The notes under the pieces were generated by a model. The model saw only the letters and a list, made by a program, of their open reading frames with translations. It ran no database searches and was not told the DNA's origin. From Pseudomonadota bacterium (GTDB taxonomy: Bacteria; Pseudomonadota; Alphaproteobacteria; Rhizobiales; Xanthobacteraceae), in contig JAEYRD010000151.1 of NCBI GenBank assembly GCA_023435725.1, positions 3,189-67,188 of the forward strand: a DNA stretch of 64,000 nucleotides, in the 5' to 3' direction. The translations under genes were made by a program, and so were the position numbers. Of the stretch, positions 46,743 through 56,728 are shown in pieces (the first letter of the stretch is position 1; each line of letters opens with the position of its first letter).

Positions 46743-47579
46743 GTGAGCGTAATCGCAGCACGACGCCGGACATTGCCGGGCTTCGGTCTCACGATGGGAC
46801 TGACGCTGTCCTGGTTGTCCGTCATCATCCTGATTCCGCTCGCCGGCCTGTTCCTGAAGTCGTTCGAACTGAGCCCCGAGCAGTTCTGGGCCATCCTCTC
46901 CAGCCGCCGCACCCTGAATGCGCTCCGCGTCTCCTTCGGGCTCGCCTTTGCGGCGGCCTGCGTCAATCTGGTGATGGGCAGCATCATCGTCTGGGCGCTG
47001 GTGCGCTATCGCTTTCCGGGCCGGCGGCTGTTCGACGCCATCGTCGACGTGCCCTTTGCGCTGCCGACGGCTGTTGCCGGCGTCGCGCTGACCTCGCTGT
47101 TCGCGGAGAAGGGCTGGCTGGGCGCGCCGCTCGCGGCGCTCGGCATCAAGGTGGCGTTCACGCCGCTCGGCATCTTCATCGCCATGATCTTCATCGGCAT
47201 CCCCTTCGTGGTGCGCACGGTGCAGCCCGTGCTCCAGGATCTCGACCCCGAGATCGAGGAGGCCGCGGGCAGCCTCGGAGCGAGCCGCTGGCAGACCATC
47301 ATTCGCGTGATCCTGCCTTCGCTGGCCCCGGCGCTGCTCACCGGCCTCGCGCTCGCCTTCGCCCGCGCCGTCGGTGAATACGGCTCGGTGATCTTCATCG
47401 CCGGCAATCTGCCGAATGTGTCCGAGATCGCGCCGCTCCTGATCGTGATCCGTCTCTCCGAATTCCGCTACGCCGATGCGACCGCCATCGCGGTGGTCAT
47501 GCTCGTCGTCTCCTTCGTCATCATCTTTGCCGTCAACCGGCTCCAGCGCTGGGCGCAGAGCCGGATACCGGCGCGTTGA
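46743..47579 (+). CDS. cysT: CysT, sulfate transporter permease
   Basis: A 278-residue inner-membrane permease with a GTG start. Six or so helices and the EAA-type loop EEAAGSLGASRWQTIIRVILPSLAPALLTG contacting CysA. FALPTAVAGVALTSLF and GEYGSVIFIAGNLP are typical of CysT. Pairs with CysW, whose ATG is 11 bases downstream. Confidence 0.94.
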   Translation: MSVIAARRRTLPGFGLTMGLTLSWLSVIILIPLAGLFLKSFELSPEQFWAILSSRRTLNALRVSFGLAFAAACVNLVMGSIIVWALVRYRFPGRRLFDAIVDVPFALPTAVAGVALTSLFAEKGWLGAPLAALGIKVAFTPLGIFIAMIFIGIPFVVRTVQPVLQDLDPEIEEAAGSLGASRWQTIIRVILPSLAPALLTGLALAFARAVGEYGSVIFIAGNLPNVSEIAPLLIVIRLSEFRYADATAIAVVMLVVSFVIIFAVNRLQRWAQSRIPAR

Positions 47580-47589
47580 GGTGGATGCG

Positions 47590-48490
47590 ATGACGATGCA
47601 GATCGCAGAATCCGTTTCGCTGGCCTCGCCGGATGCGCGCGCGCGTGCGCAAGCCGCTGCAGCGCACGACAACCTTCGGACCGAGCCGCGGGCGGTCCGC
47701 ATCGTCATCATCGCGCTGGCGATGATTTTTCTCTCCGTCTTCGTCGTGCTGCCGCTGGTCGTCGTATTCGCGCAAGCGTTCTCGAAAGGCATTCTCGCTT
47801 ATCTCGCCGCGCTCGCCGAGCCGGAGGCGCTGGCTGCGATCCGGCTGACGTTGCTGGTCGCGGCGATCTCGGTCGGCCTCAATCTCGTATTCGGCCTGGT
47901 CGCCGCATGGGCCATCGCCAAGTTCGAGTTCAAGGGCAAGACTTTCCTGATCACGCTGATCGACCTGCCGTTCTCGGTGAGCCCGGTGATCTCGGGTCTC
48001 GTCTTCGTGCTGCTGTTCGGCGCGCAGGGTTATTTCGGCGGCTGGCTGCGCGATCACGACATCCAGATCCTGTTCGCAGTCCCCGGCATCGCGCTCGCCA
48101 CCACCTTCGTCACCTTCCCGTTCGTGGCGCGCGCGCTGATTCCCCTGATGCAGGAGCAGGGCACGCAGGAGGAGGAGGCTGCGACATCGCTCGGCGCCTC
48201 GGGCCTTCAGACCTTCTTCCGCGTCACGCTGCCCAACATCAAATGGGGCGTGCTGTACGGCGTCCTGCTCTGCAATGCGCGCGCGATGGGCGAGTTCGGC
48301 GCGGTCTCGGTCGTCTCCGGCCACATCCGCGGCGAGACCAACACCATGCCGCTGCTCGTCGAAATTCTCTACAACGAGTATCAGTTCGTCGCGGCGTTCG
48401 CGATCGCCTCGCTGCTGGCGATGCTGGCGCTGATCACGCTGATCGCAAAGACCGTTCTCGAACGTCATCTCGACGAAGGACAAGACGCCC

Positions 48491-48501
<11 letters not shown>
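47590..48501 (+). CDS. cysW: CysW, sulfate transporter permease
   Basis: A 303-residue permease starting MTMQIAESVSLA; an upstream frame inside cysT is not used. The ABC-contact loop is EEEAATSLGASGLQTFFRVTLPNIKWGVLYG, and the C-terminal block AMGEFGAVSVVSGHIRGETNTMPLLVEILYNEYQF is diagnostic for CysW. Its end overlaps the cysA start by about 10 bases. Confidence 0.94.
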
Positions 48502-49528
<1,027 letters not shown>

Positions 49529-49619
49529 GCCCTTCCATCGGGGCAAATTTTCCTAAATATTCACCTTTCAGCCACGGTTGGTATGCAACAACGGCGCCTC
49601 ATTTTGGGGGCTCCTGCAC

Positions 49620-50123
49620 ATGCGCGCTGCGGCCGCAATACTCATCACTTTGCTTCTTGCCGGCTGCGCCGGCAACGAAGCGCCGGTCCAGCAGCCGTCC
49701 ATGTATGCGGACATGTCGGTCCCGGGCTCCAGGCTCGATGCGCAGGCAGCCGCGATCATGATCTCGCAATACCGCCAGAATAACGGGCTCGGCACCGTCG
49801 TCATCGATCCCGACCTGATGCGGCTCGCCGAATCCCAGTCCGGCGCCATGGCGGCGGCCAACAAGATGGACCATGACGTCCGCGCGCCCCTGGCCAAGCG
49901 GCTGAGCGCCGGCGGCTATCCGGCCACCGTGGCGGTCGAGAACATCTCGGCCGGCTATCATACGCTGGCGGAAGCGTTTTCCGGCTGGCGCGACTCGCCT
50001 CCGCACCGCGCCAACATGCTCAAGAGCGGTGTCACAAAATTGGGCATAGCGGCGAGCTACGCTCCGGGCACCAAGTACAAGGTGTTCTGGACCATGATCC
50101 TGGCGTCGACGGACCAGCGATAA
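49620..50123 (+). CDS. CAP/SCP-domain lipoprotein
   Basis: A 167-residue lipoprotein from the ATG at 49620, with lipobox LLLAGC (Cys about residue 15). The CAP fold shows in SQYRQNNGLGTVVIDPDLMRLAESQSGAMAAANKMDHDV, VAVENISAGYHTLAEAFSGWRDSPPHRANMLKSGVTKLGIA. Bacterial CAP (YkwD-like) proteins have unclear roles, perhaps in cell-wall or lipid binding. Not part of the sulfur operon by function. Confidence 0.88.
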   Translation: MRAAAAILITLLLAGCAGNEAPVQQPSMYADMSVPGSRLDAQAAAIMISQYRQNNGLGTVVIDPDLMRLAESQSGAMAAANKMDHDVRAPLAKRLSAGGYPATVAVENISAGYHTLAEAFSGWRDSPPHRANMLKSGVTKLGIAASYAPGTKYKVFWTMILASTDQR

Positions 50124-50210
50124 GCCAGACTTGATCCCGGGATGCATTGACGCCGCGGCAGACTGTCGCCACGGTGGCTCGCGTTTTGCGCTTTTGTTAA
50201 TGTCCCCTGC

Positions 50211-51386
50211 ATGACCGATCATAGCCCGGAAGTCGCAACAGTCCCCGCGAAGGCGCAGCGCGTCCTGGTTCTCCAGGGCGGCGGTGCGCTCGGCTCCTAT
50301 CAGGCCGGCGCCTACCAGTCGCTGTGCCATTTCGGCTTCGAGCCGGAGTGGGTTGCCGGCATTTCGATCGGCGCCGTCAACGCCGCCATCATCGCCGGCA
50401 ACGAGGGGCAGACACGCGTCGATCGGCTCAAGGAATTCTGGGAGATGGTCTCCGCGCCGGTGCCGTGGAAGCCGATCGGCAAGAGCGACCACAGCCGCGA
50501 GCTGTTCAATTCGACCAGCGCGGCGCTGATCGCGACCTTCGGCGTGCCCGGCTTCTTCGTGCCGCGCGTCCCCCCCGCGCCGCTCTGGCCTCCCGGCAGC
50601 CGGCAGGCCGAGAGCTATTACGACACCGCGCCGTTGAAGAAGACGCTGGAGCGCCTCGTCGATTTCGACCGTATCAACGACTTGAAAACGCGGCTCTCGG
50701 TCGGCGCAGTCAGCGTCACCTCCGGCAACTTCAAATACTTCGACAATTACGAGTTCAAGAAGCTCGGCAAGAAGATCGGCCCGGAGCACATCATGGCCTC
50801 CGGTGCGCTGCCGCCCGGCTTTCCCGCCGTCACGATCGACGGCGAGCCCTACTGGGACGGCGGCATTGCCTCCAACACGCCGCTCGACTACGTGCTCGAC
50901 GCCGAGGTCGATCGCGACATGCTGATCTTCCAGGTCGACCTGTTTTCCGCGCGCGGTGACTTGCCGACGTCGCTGCTCGAAGCTGCCGAGCGCGAGAAGG
51001 ACATCCGCTATTCCAGCCGCACCCGGATGAACACCGACAAGAACAAGCAGTTGCACAATACTCGCAGGGCGCTGCGTGACCTGATCGGCAAGCTGCCGGA
51101 TTATCTCAAGAACGATCCGTCGGTCGAGATCCTGTCCAAGGCGGCGCGCGAAAGCACCGTCACGGTGGTGCACCTGATCTACCGCAGCAAGAACTACGAA
51201 TCCTCGTCCAAGGATTACGACTTCTCGCACGTGGCCATGGTCGAGCATTGGGAAGCCGGCGTGCGCGACGTGCATCTGTCGATGCGCCACAAGGACTGGC
51301 TCGAGAAGCCGCAGTCCGGCGAGACCATGGTGACCTACGATCTCACGGGGGACGTCACCGCGCCCCCGGCAAAAAGGAGCGAATAA
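50211..51386 (+). CDS. Patatin-like phospholipase/hydrolase with DUF3734-like C-terminus
   Basis: A 391-residue serine hydrolase. Oxyanion loop GGGALGSYQAG (residues 23-33), nucleophile Ser52 in GISIG and the dyad Asp216 in DGG. The C-terminal 150 residues (PTSLLEAAEREKDIRYSSRTRMNT..., HLIYRSKNYESSSKDYDFSHVAMVEHWEAGVRDV) look like the DUF3734 extension. The stop TAA is immediately followed by the ATG of the 3-hydroxybutyrate dehydrogenase gene, so the pair is co-translated. It may act on lipids or on poly-hydroxybutyrate granules. Confidence 0.9.
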   Translation: MTDHSPEVATVPAKAQRVLVLQGGGALGSYQAGAYQSLCHFGFEPEWVAGISIGAVNAAIIAGNEGQTRVDRLKEFWEMVSAPVPWKPIGKSDHSRELFNSTSAALIATFGVPGFFVPRVPPAPLWPPGSRQAESYYDTAPLKKTLERLVDFDRINDLKTRLSVGAVSVTSGNFKYFDNYEFKKLGKKIGPEHIMASGALPPGFPAVTIDGEPYWDGGIASNTPLDYVLDAEVDRDMLIFQVDLFSARGDLPTSLLEAAEREKDIRYSSRTRMNTDKNKQLHNTRRALRDLIGKLPDYLKNDPSVEILSKAARESTVTVVHLIYRSKNYESSSKDYDFSHVAMVEHWEAGVRDVHLSMRHKDWLEKPQSGETMVTYDLTGDVTAPPAKRSE

Positions 51387-52175
51387 ATGGGTAGTCTGTC
51401 AGGCAAGAATGCCGTCGTGACCGGGTCGACCAGTGGCATCGGGCTCGCTTATGCGCGTGCCTTCGCCGGCGCCGGCGCCAATGTCGTCATCAACGGCTTC
51501 GGCTCGCCGGAGGACATCGAGAAGGAGCGCTCGAAGATCGAGGCCGACTTCAAGGTGAAAGCAGTCTATTCGTCCGCCGACATGACCAAGCCGGCGGAAA
51601 TCGCCGGGATGATCTCACTCGGAGAGAAGAGCTTCGGTTCGGTCGACATTCTCGTCAACAATGCCGGCATCCAGTTCGTCTCGCCGATCGAGGAATTTCC
51701 GCTCGAGAAGTGGGATCAGATCATCGCGATCAATCTGTCATCGGCTTTCCACGCCATTCGCGCTGCCGTCCCCGGCATGAAGAAGAAGGGCTGGGGCCGT
51801 ATCATCAACACGGCCTCGGCGCACTCGCTGGTCGCCTCGCCCTTCAAGTCGGCCTATGTCTCGGCTAAGCACGGCATCGCGGGCCTGACCAAGACCGTGG
51901 CGCTGGAAGTCGCGACCCACAAGATCACCTGCAACTGTATCAGCCCCGGCTATGTCTGGACGCCGCTGGTGGAAAAGCAGATCCCCGACACGATGAAGGC
52001 GCGCAACCTGACGCGCGAGCAGGTCATCAACGACGTGCTGCTCGACGCGCAGCCGACCAAGGAGTTCGTCACCTCCGAGCAGGTCGCCGCGCTGGCGCTG
52101 TTCCTGTGCGGCGACGACGCCGCGCAGATCACCGGCACCAACCTCTCGATCGACGGCGGCTGGACCGCTGAGTAG
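51387..52175 (+). CDS. bdhA: D-3-hydroxybutyrate dehydrogenase (SDR)
   Basis: A 262-residue NAD-dependent short-chain dehydrogenase, TGSTSGIG near residue 12 and YVSAKHG as the active-site Tyr-Lys. It carries long blocks typical of BdhA: NNAGIQFVSPIEEFPLEKWDQIIAINLSSAFHAIRAAVPGMKKKGWGRIINTASAHSLVASPFKSAYVSAKHGI and LLDAQPTKEFVTSEQVAALALFLCGDDAAQITGTNLSIDGGWTA. Oxidises 3-hydroxybutyrate from PHB breakdown. Immediately follows the patatin gene. Confidence 0.93.
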   Translation: MGSLSGKNAVVTGSTSGIGLAYARAFAGAGANVVINGFGSPEDIEKERSKIEADFKVKAVYSSADMTKPAEIAGMISLGEKSFGSVDILVNNAGIQFVSPIEEFPLEKWDQIIAINLSSAFHAIRAAVPGMKKKGWGRIINTASAHSLVASPFKSAYVSAKHGIAGLTKTVALEVATHKITCNCISPGYVWTPLVEKQIPDTMKARNLTREQVINDVLLDAQPTKEFVTSEQVAALALFLCGDDAAQITGTNLSIDGGWTAE

Positions 52176-52185
52176 CTCCGCTCTC

Positions 52186-52240
52186 TGTCATGCCCCGGCG
52201 CCGGCGTAGCTTCAGCGAAGCCGGCAAGCCGGGCGACGAC
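52186..52240. repeat. GTC-type intergenic repeat between convergent genes
   Basis: TGTCATGCCCCGG... to ...CCGGGCGACGAC with an inner hairpin GCTTCAGCGAAGC. Same end sequences as the repeat near 56.6 kb. It may serve as terminator. Confidence 0.7.
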
Positions 52241-52265
52241 ACCGAGAATGGGCGCCGTTTTTCGC

Positions 52266-53090
52266 TCAATGGCTCCAGGCCAGAGCGGTGACGATAGCGG
52301 ATGACAGGTTCAGTTCCGCGAACATGATCTTGCCGGCGACCACGACGAGGACGCTGGCGAGCGCCAGGCGCAGCACCGTCTCCGGCACCCGGGTCGCGCT
52401 GTAGCTGCCGAGGATGATGCCGGGCAGCGATCCCATCAGCAAAACGCCCATCAGGCTCCAGTCGACCGAGCCGAGCAGCCAATGTCCGGTCCCGGCCACC
52501 AGCGTCAGCGGCACGGCATGGGCGATATCGGAGCCGACGATGGTCGCCATCGGCAGGCGCGGGTAGAGCAGCAGCAGAACGGTGACGCCAACGGCGCCTG
52601 CGCCGACGGACGAAATCGAGACCAGTACGCCGAGCGTGATCCCGGTGATGACGGTCGCGATCGCCGTGGTGCGGTCGTCGATACGCTCCAGTTTTTTGCG
52701 ATAACGCTCCAGGATCGACTTGCGGAAGATCAGCGCGATCGCCGTCAGCGTCAGGGCAAAGCAGAGTACCAAGTTGACGAGGATACGCTCGGCATCGCTT
52801 CTGAGATCGAGTTTCCACAATATCAACAGCGTCAGGGCGCTTGCCGGAATGCTGCCGCAGGCGAGTCGCCGCACCGCGGGCCAGTGCACGCTGCGCGACC
52901 AGCCATGCACCACGCTACCGCCGGTCTTGGTGGCGGCGGCATAGAGCAGGTCGGTGCCGACAGCGGTCGTTGGATGAATGCCGAACAGCAGGATCAGGAG
53001 CGGCGTCATCAACGAGCCGCCACCTACGCCGGTCATCCCGACCAGCAGGCCGACGCCGAATCCGGAGGCGACGTAGAGCGGATCAATCAT
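52266..53090 (-). CDS. TSUP-family (TauE/SafE) anion permease
   Basis: A 274-residue polytopic protein with the duplicated TSUP core: MTGVGGGSLMTPLLILLFGIHPTTAVGTDLLYAAATKTGGSVVHG and ITGITLGVLVSISSVGAGAVGVTVLL. The family exports or imports sulfite, sulfonates or other organic anions. It lies 2.7 kb past the sulfate transport genes but on the opposite strand, so a sulfur role is only suggested. Confidence 0.9.
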   Translation of the reverse strand: MIDPLYVASGFGVGLLVGMTGVGGGSLMTPLLILLFGIHPTTAVGTDLLYAAATKTGGSVVHGWSRSVHWPAVRRLACGSIPASALTLLILWKLDLRSDAERILVNLVLCFALTLTAIALIFRKSILERYRKKLERIDDRTTAIATVITGITLGVLVSISSVGAGAVGVTVLLLLYPRLPMATIVGSDIAHAVPLTLVAGTGHWLLGSVDWSLMGVLLMGSLPGIILGSYSATRVPETVLRLALASVLVVVAGKIMFAELNLSSAIVTALAWSH

Positions 53091-53286
53091 GGTTGGGGAG
53101 TCTTAAGTTTATCTCGTCAGTTGGGCAATATGACGTAGAATAAACTTTCCCTGAGGTGCAATTGTGTGGAGAGAATAAGAAAAATTGTGCTGCGGGCACC
53201 CGATAGGGAGGTGTTCCGCCTCGCTCCGGGCATTTTTTGGGAAAAGCCGTTGCTTAGGGCAGTAAGCCGGAGCAGGCGCGCAGCGC

Positions 53287-54711
53287 CTAATTGCTAAACG
53301 CCAGGACGTGCAGGCCCAACCGCTGTCGCACGATCCAGAACAGCAGCACGGTCTCGAAGGTGAGCGAGATCGAGGTTGCCGCCGCGGCGCCATGGCCGCC
53401 GAAGCGCGGCACCAGCGCGATGCAGAGCACCACGTTCATCAGGAACGCCAGCGCGTAGGCCAGCGCGCAAATCTTCTGCTGCCCGAGCATGTTGAGCAGA
53501 CGCTCGACCGGTCCGATCGCGGCGCGCACCACGAGCCCGATCGCGGCGACGAACATGATGTCGTAGCCGACCACGAATTGCGGCCCGAACAGCCAGAGCA
53601 GCGGCTTGCCGAGCGCGAGCAGCACGATCGTCGCCGCCAGTGACGGCCAAAATGTCCAGTTGATGGCGTGCGCCACATAGGCTGACAGGCGCGCCTTGTC
53701 ACCGAGTGCGTTGTATTCGGCGAAGCGATGCGCTGTCGTCGCCGACATCGCATAGTGGATGAACGAGACCAGCGCGAGCGTCTTCACCACGGCGAAGTAG
53801 ACGCCGACCTCCTCGGAGGGGCGGAACTGCTGAAGCACCAGCACGTCGGTGTAGGAGAGCAGCAGGTAGAAGCTCTCGACCAGCAGGATCGGCAGCGAGA
53901 CGGCAAGCCAGCCGCTGATGTCGTAGGCCTTGGGGCCGGGCTCGATATGGTCGGCGAGCTTGCGGTTCAGCACCACCATCTGCCCGGTCATCGCGATCCA
54001 CACCGCGGCAGCGCTCGCGACCATCGCGGCCACGGCGCCGAGATGATAGCCGAGCAGGAAAGCGCAGGCCGTGATGCCGATGATCAGCGCCTGGCGGATG
54101 ATGAATTGCGGCATCAGGCCGAGCTGCATCCAGTCGTGCGAGCGCGCGATGCCGTCCTGGGTGTTGGCGACGACGAAGGCGGGCAGCGTCATGCAGCCGA
54201 TATAGAGCGGAAATTCCTCGGCCGGATCGATCCATGGCGAGAGCAGTTTGACGATGCCGGCAAGCACAAGCGATAACAGCGTGGAGACCGCGAAGGTCAG
54301 CCAGCGGCTGCCGGAGAGGAAGCCGCGCAGCAGCGTATGATCGCCGCTGGCGCGGTACTCCGGAATGATCTTTTGTGCGGAGGCCGAGATGCCGAAATCC
54401 ATCATGCTGCCGAGCAGCAGCACCCAGGTCCAGACATAGACATAGACGCCGTAGTCGGACGTGCCCATCCAGCGCGCGAGCAGGACCTGCGAGACATAGG
54501 CAAGGCCCGCGCTGATGACGCGGATGAGGAAGATGGTGCCGGCAAGCCGCCGTGTCAGGGACGCTTCGCTCGATCCGCCGGTCAGCTTGCCGCGCAGCCG
54601 CGCGATCAGCCCGGCCGGTCCGGTCGTTGCGGGCTCTGCATCCATCACGGCCACGTCGAGATTCCCAAGCGTTCTGCGCATGCTGCGGCAGGCCTGGGGC
54701 TTAGCAACCAT
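53287..54711 (-). CDS. Polysaccharide-biosynthesis flippase (Wzx/MOP superfamily)
   Basis: A 474-residue membrane protein with about 12-14 helices, beginning LTRRLAGTIFLIRVISAGLAYVSQVLLARWMGTSDYGVYVYVWTW and ending MLGQQKICALAYALAFLMNVVLCIALVPRFGGHGAAAATSISLTFETVLLFWIVRQRLG. Wzx-like flippases move lipid-linked sugars across the inner membrane; no glycosyltransferases are nearby, so the substrate is unknown. Starts are uncertain (54711, 54681 or 54645). Confidence 0.88.
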   Translation of the reverse strand: MVAKPQACRSMRRTLGNLDVAVMDAEPATTGPAGLIARLRGKLTGGSSEASLTRRLAGTIFLIRVISAGLAYVSQVLLARWMGTSDYGVYVYVWTWVLLLGSMMDFGISASAQKIIPEYRASGDHTLLRGFLSGSRWLTFAVSTLLSLVLAGIVKLLSPWIDPAEEFPLYIGCMTLPAFVVANTQDGIARSHDWMQLGLMPQFIIRQALIIGITACAFLLGYHLGAVAAMVASAAAVWIAMTGQMVVLNRKLADHIEPGPKAYDISGWLAVSLPILLVESFYLLLSYTDVLVLQQFRPSEEVGVYFAVVKTLALVSFIHYAMSATTAHRFAEYNALGDKARLSAYVAHAINWTFWPSLAATIVLLALGKPLLWLFGPQFVVGYDIMFVAAIGLVVRAAIGPVERLLNMLGQQKICALAYALAFLMNVVLCIALVPRFGGHGAAAATSISLTFETVLLFWIVRQRLGLHVLAFSN

Positions 54712-54932
54712 TCGTTAAGATTCGGTTGGATGGGGGCTGTCGCCTCACTCCTGCTGTCATCCCCGCGAACGCGGGGATCCATAACCAAAGGGAGAAGTTG
54801 CTGCGCTGGCTGGCAACTCCGAATCTTCGCCAAACCACTCCCTTAGGCTACCGCGCCGAGCGCAAGCGCTCGCGCTGGGGTCCCGGATCTGCGCTCTGCT
54901 TCGCCGCGCTTGTCCGGGACGACAGGAAGAGA
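54712..54932. repeat. Intergenic region with hairpin repeats
   Basis: Contains ATCCCCGC-GAAC-GCGGGGAT (54759-54778), then a second repeat with TCCCGGATCTGCGC and TTGTCCGGGACGAC (54882-54922). Resembles repeats widely found between genes of this genus. No gene seen. Confidence 0.65.
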
Positions 54933-55772
54933 TCACTCCAGATTCGTATTGAACTCGTACGACTTCTCAGGCCCGACCAGCGTGAACTTCAGCGCCGCGC
55001 CCTCGGGCTTGGCGCCCGGCGGCAGGCCGTCGAGCTCGAATGAGAACCGCTTCACGCCGGGAGGGCTGTGCTCGACCGGCACGGGGATCGGCAGCGACCA
55101 GTCGGGCGTCGGACCTTCCACGAACAGATTGACGTTGCGACCGTCAGGCACAGCCACGTCGACGACCACATTCTTGGCCCCGTCGCGCCTGATGTCGCGG
55201 ATGGTGAGCGGATTGGGATCGCCGATATTGGCGGGCTTTGGCACGGTGTCCAGGGCTGCACGCAGACTTGCGTCCTCGGTGGAGGCCACGCTGTTGATAC
55301 CGAGCTCGGCATTGGCTTCCACGGGGATGCAGAGCTTCTCGCACACGGCGTAGTTGATCTCGGCGCGCAGTGTCACCGGCTTGTCGGGCGCCTTGGCGAC
55401 GATGCGCAAGGGCAGCACGATCTGGTCGTGATAGCCGATCGAATGCCCGCCCGCGCCGTCATCGAATTTCAGCGGCGCCGGCCACATCACGGTCACCGCC
55501 TCGACATTCTCCGACTTGGAAAAGTCGAACCGCGGTGGAACGCCGGAGTCGCCGGGCGTGCGCCAATAGGTCTTCCAGCCGGGTTGTAGCTGGAACACGA
55601 TACCGCCGAGCAGGACCGCACCGCTGCGCGATCCCGCGAGCAACCTCACCGCGGAATGTCCGTCGCGCTGCCACGGCGAAGCGTCGTCGGCACGGGCTTC
55701 AAGCGCCAGCGACGACGCAAGCAGGGTTGTCGCGACGCCAATCGCCGCACGCATGGGAACTCTTGTGAGCAT
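54933..55772 (-). CDS. Free-standing DsbD-type N-terminal (ScsB-like) disulfide domain
   Basis: A 279-residue exported protein. Leader (MRAAIGVATTLLASSLALEARADD) is followed by a beta-rich domain of the DsbD-alpha type: QLQPGWKTYWRTPGDSGVPPRFDFSKSENVEAVTVMWPAPLKF, and NYAVCEKLCIPVE with a C-x3-C pair (about residue 165). There is no membrane DsbD portion and none adjacent, so it acts alone or with a distant partner. Start at 55772 or ATG at 55754. Role in periplasmic thiol exchange is inferred. Confidence 0.88.
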   Translation of the reverse strand: MLTRVPMRAAIGVATTLLASSLALEARADDASPWQRDGHSAVRLLAGSRSGAVLLGGIVFQLQPGWKTYWRTPGDSGVPPRFDFSKSENVEAVTVMWPAPLKFDDGAGGHSIGYHDQIVLPLRIVAKAPDKPVTLRAEINYAVCEKLCIPVEANAELGINSVASTEDASLRAALDTVPKPANIGDPNPLTIRDIRRDGAKNVVVDVAVPDGRNVNLFVEGPTPDWSLPIPVPVEHSPPGVKRFSFELDGLPPGAKPEGAALKFTLVGPEKSYEFNTNLE

Positions 55773-55922
55773 GGCACGTCTTTACAGGGTCACCCCAGGG
55801 CAAACCATTGAATTGCTTGTGATGAATTCACTTGAATCGATGAATCAAGTCTCTGCAAGCCTTGATTTGACAGCAGCCCGGCCCGACATCAGGATAGGAA
55901 TTGAAACCGGAGTGCTTTACCG

Positions 55923-56567
55923 ATGGCTCCCACAGGCAAGAGGACGGGCGAAAGCACCCGCAGCGCAGGTCCCGCGCTCCCCAGTTCGGCCGGTTATCTC
56001 GACGGCCGACTCCTGATCGCGATGCCCGTAATGGGCGATTCCCGCTTTGAGCGTTCGGTGATCTATCTCTGCGCCCATTCGGCGGAGGGCGCGATGGGCA
56101 TCATCGTCAATCATCCGGCCGGCAGTATCGATTTCCCCGAGCTTTTGCAGCAGCTCGGCATCATCAAGAAGGGCGAGCACATCAAGTTGCCGGAGAATGC
56201 CGAAAGCATGAAGGTGCTGCGCGGCGGCCCGGTCGATACCGGGCGCGGCTTCGTGCTGCACTCCAGCGACTTCTATATCGAGAACGCGACGCTCAGGATC
56301 GACGATGGCGTCTGCCTCACGGCAACAGTCGATATCCTGCGGGCGATTGCCAACGGCTCGGGCCCCAAGCATGCCATTCTTGCGCTCGGTTACGCCGGCT
56401 GGGCGCCGGGCCAACTCGAGACCGAGATCCAAAGCAATGGCTGGCTCCATTGCGACGCGGATGTTGACCTGATCTTCGGCGACGACGTCGACGACAAATA
56501 CGACCGCGCCCTGCGCAAGATTGGCATCGATCCCGGCATGCTCTCGAACGAGGCGGGGCACGCGTAG
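55923..56567 (+). CDS. yqgE: YqgE/AlgH (DUF179) protein
   Basis: A 214-residue protein, GYLDGRLLIAMPVMGDSRFERSVIYLCAHSAEGAMGIIVNHPAG and LALGYAGWAPGQLETEIQSNGWL are canonical DUF179 blocks. Function unknown in general; conserved across Proteobacteria. Alternative starts within the first 25 residues are possible. Confidence 0.93.
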   Translation: MAPTGKRTGESTRSAGPALPSSAGYLDGRLLIAMPVMGDSRFERSVIYLCAHSAEGAMGIIVNHPAGSIDFPELLQQLGIIKKGEHIKLPENAESMKVLRGGPVDTGRGFVLHSSDFYIENATLRIDDGVCLTATVDILRAIANGSGPKHAILALGYAGWAPGQLETEIQSNGWLHCDADVDLIFGDDVDDKYDRALRKIGIDPGMLSNEAGHA

Positions 56568-56604
56568 CTGTAGAGCCGCCCTCCGGTGCGTGCGTCACCT
56601 TCGC

Positions 56605-56706
56605 TGTCATGCCCCGGCTTGACCGGGGCATCCAGTACGCCGCAGCGGATCAGATCTATCACAACCGTCTCGGAGTGCTGGATCGCCCGGTCGAGCCGGG
56701 CGACGA
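56605..56706. repeat. GTC-type intergenic repeat (two hairpins)
   Basis: GCCCCGG-CTTGA-CCGGGGC at 56611-56629 and CGCCCGG-TCGAG-CCGGGCG at 56684-56702, with outer TGTCAT / GACGAC. Characteristic of Bradyrhizobium genomes, here between convergent yqgE and the dioxygenase. Confidence 0.8.
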
Positions 56707-56728
56707 CTACCTTCGGTGAATGACGCTC

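Noticed and set aside
49599..51290. 563-codon minus-strand frame
   Set aside because: Antisense to the CAP lipoprotein and patatin genes; no domain.
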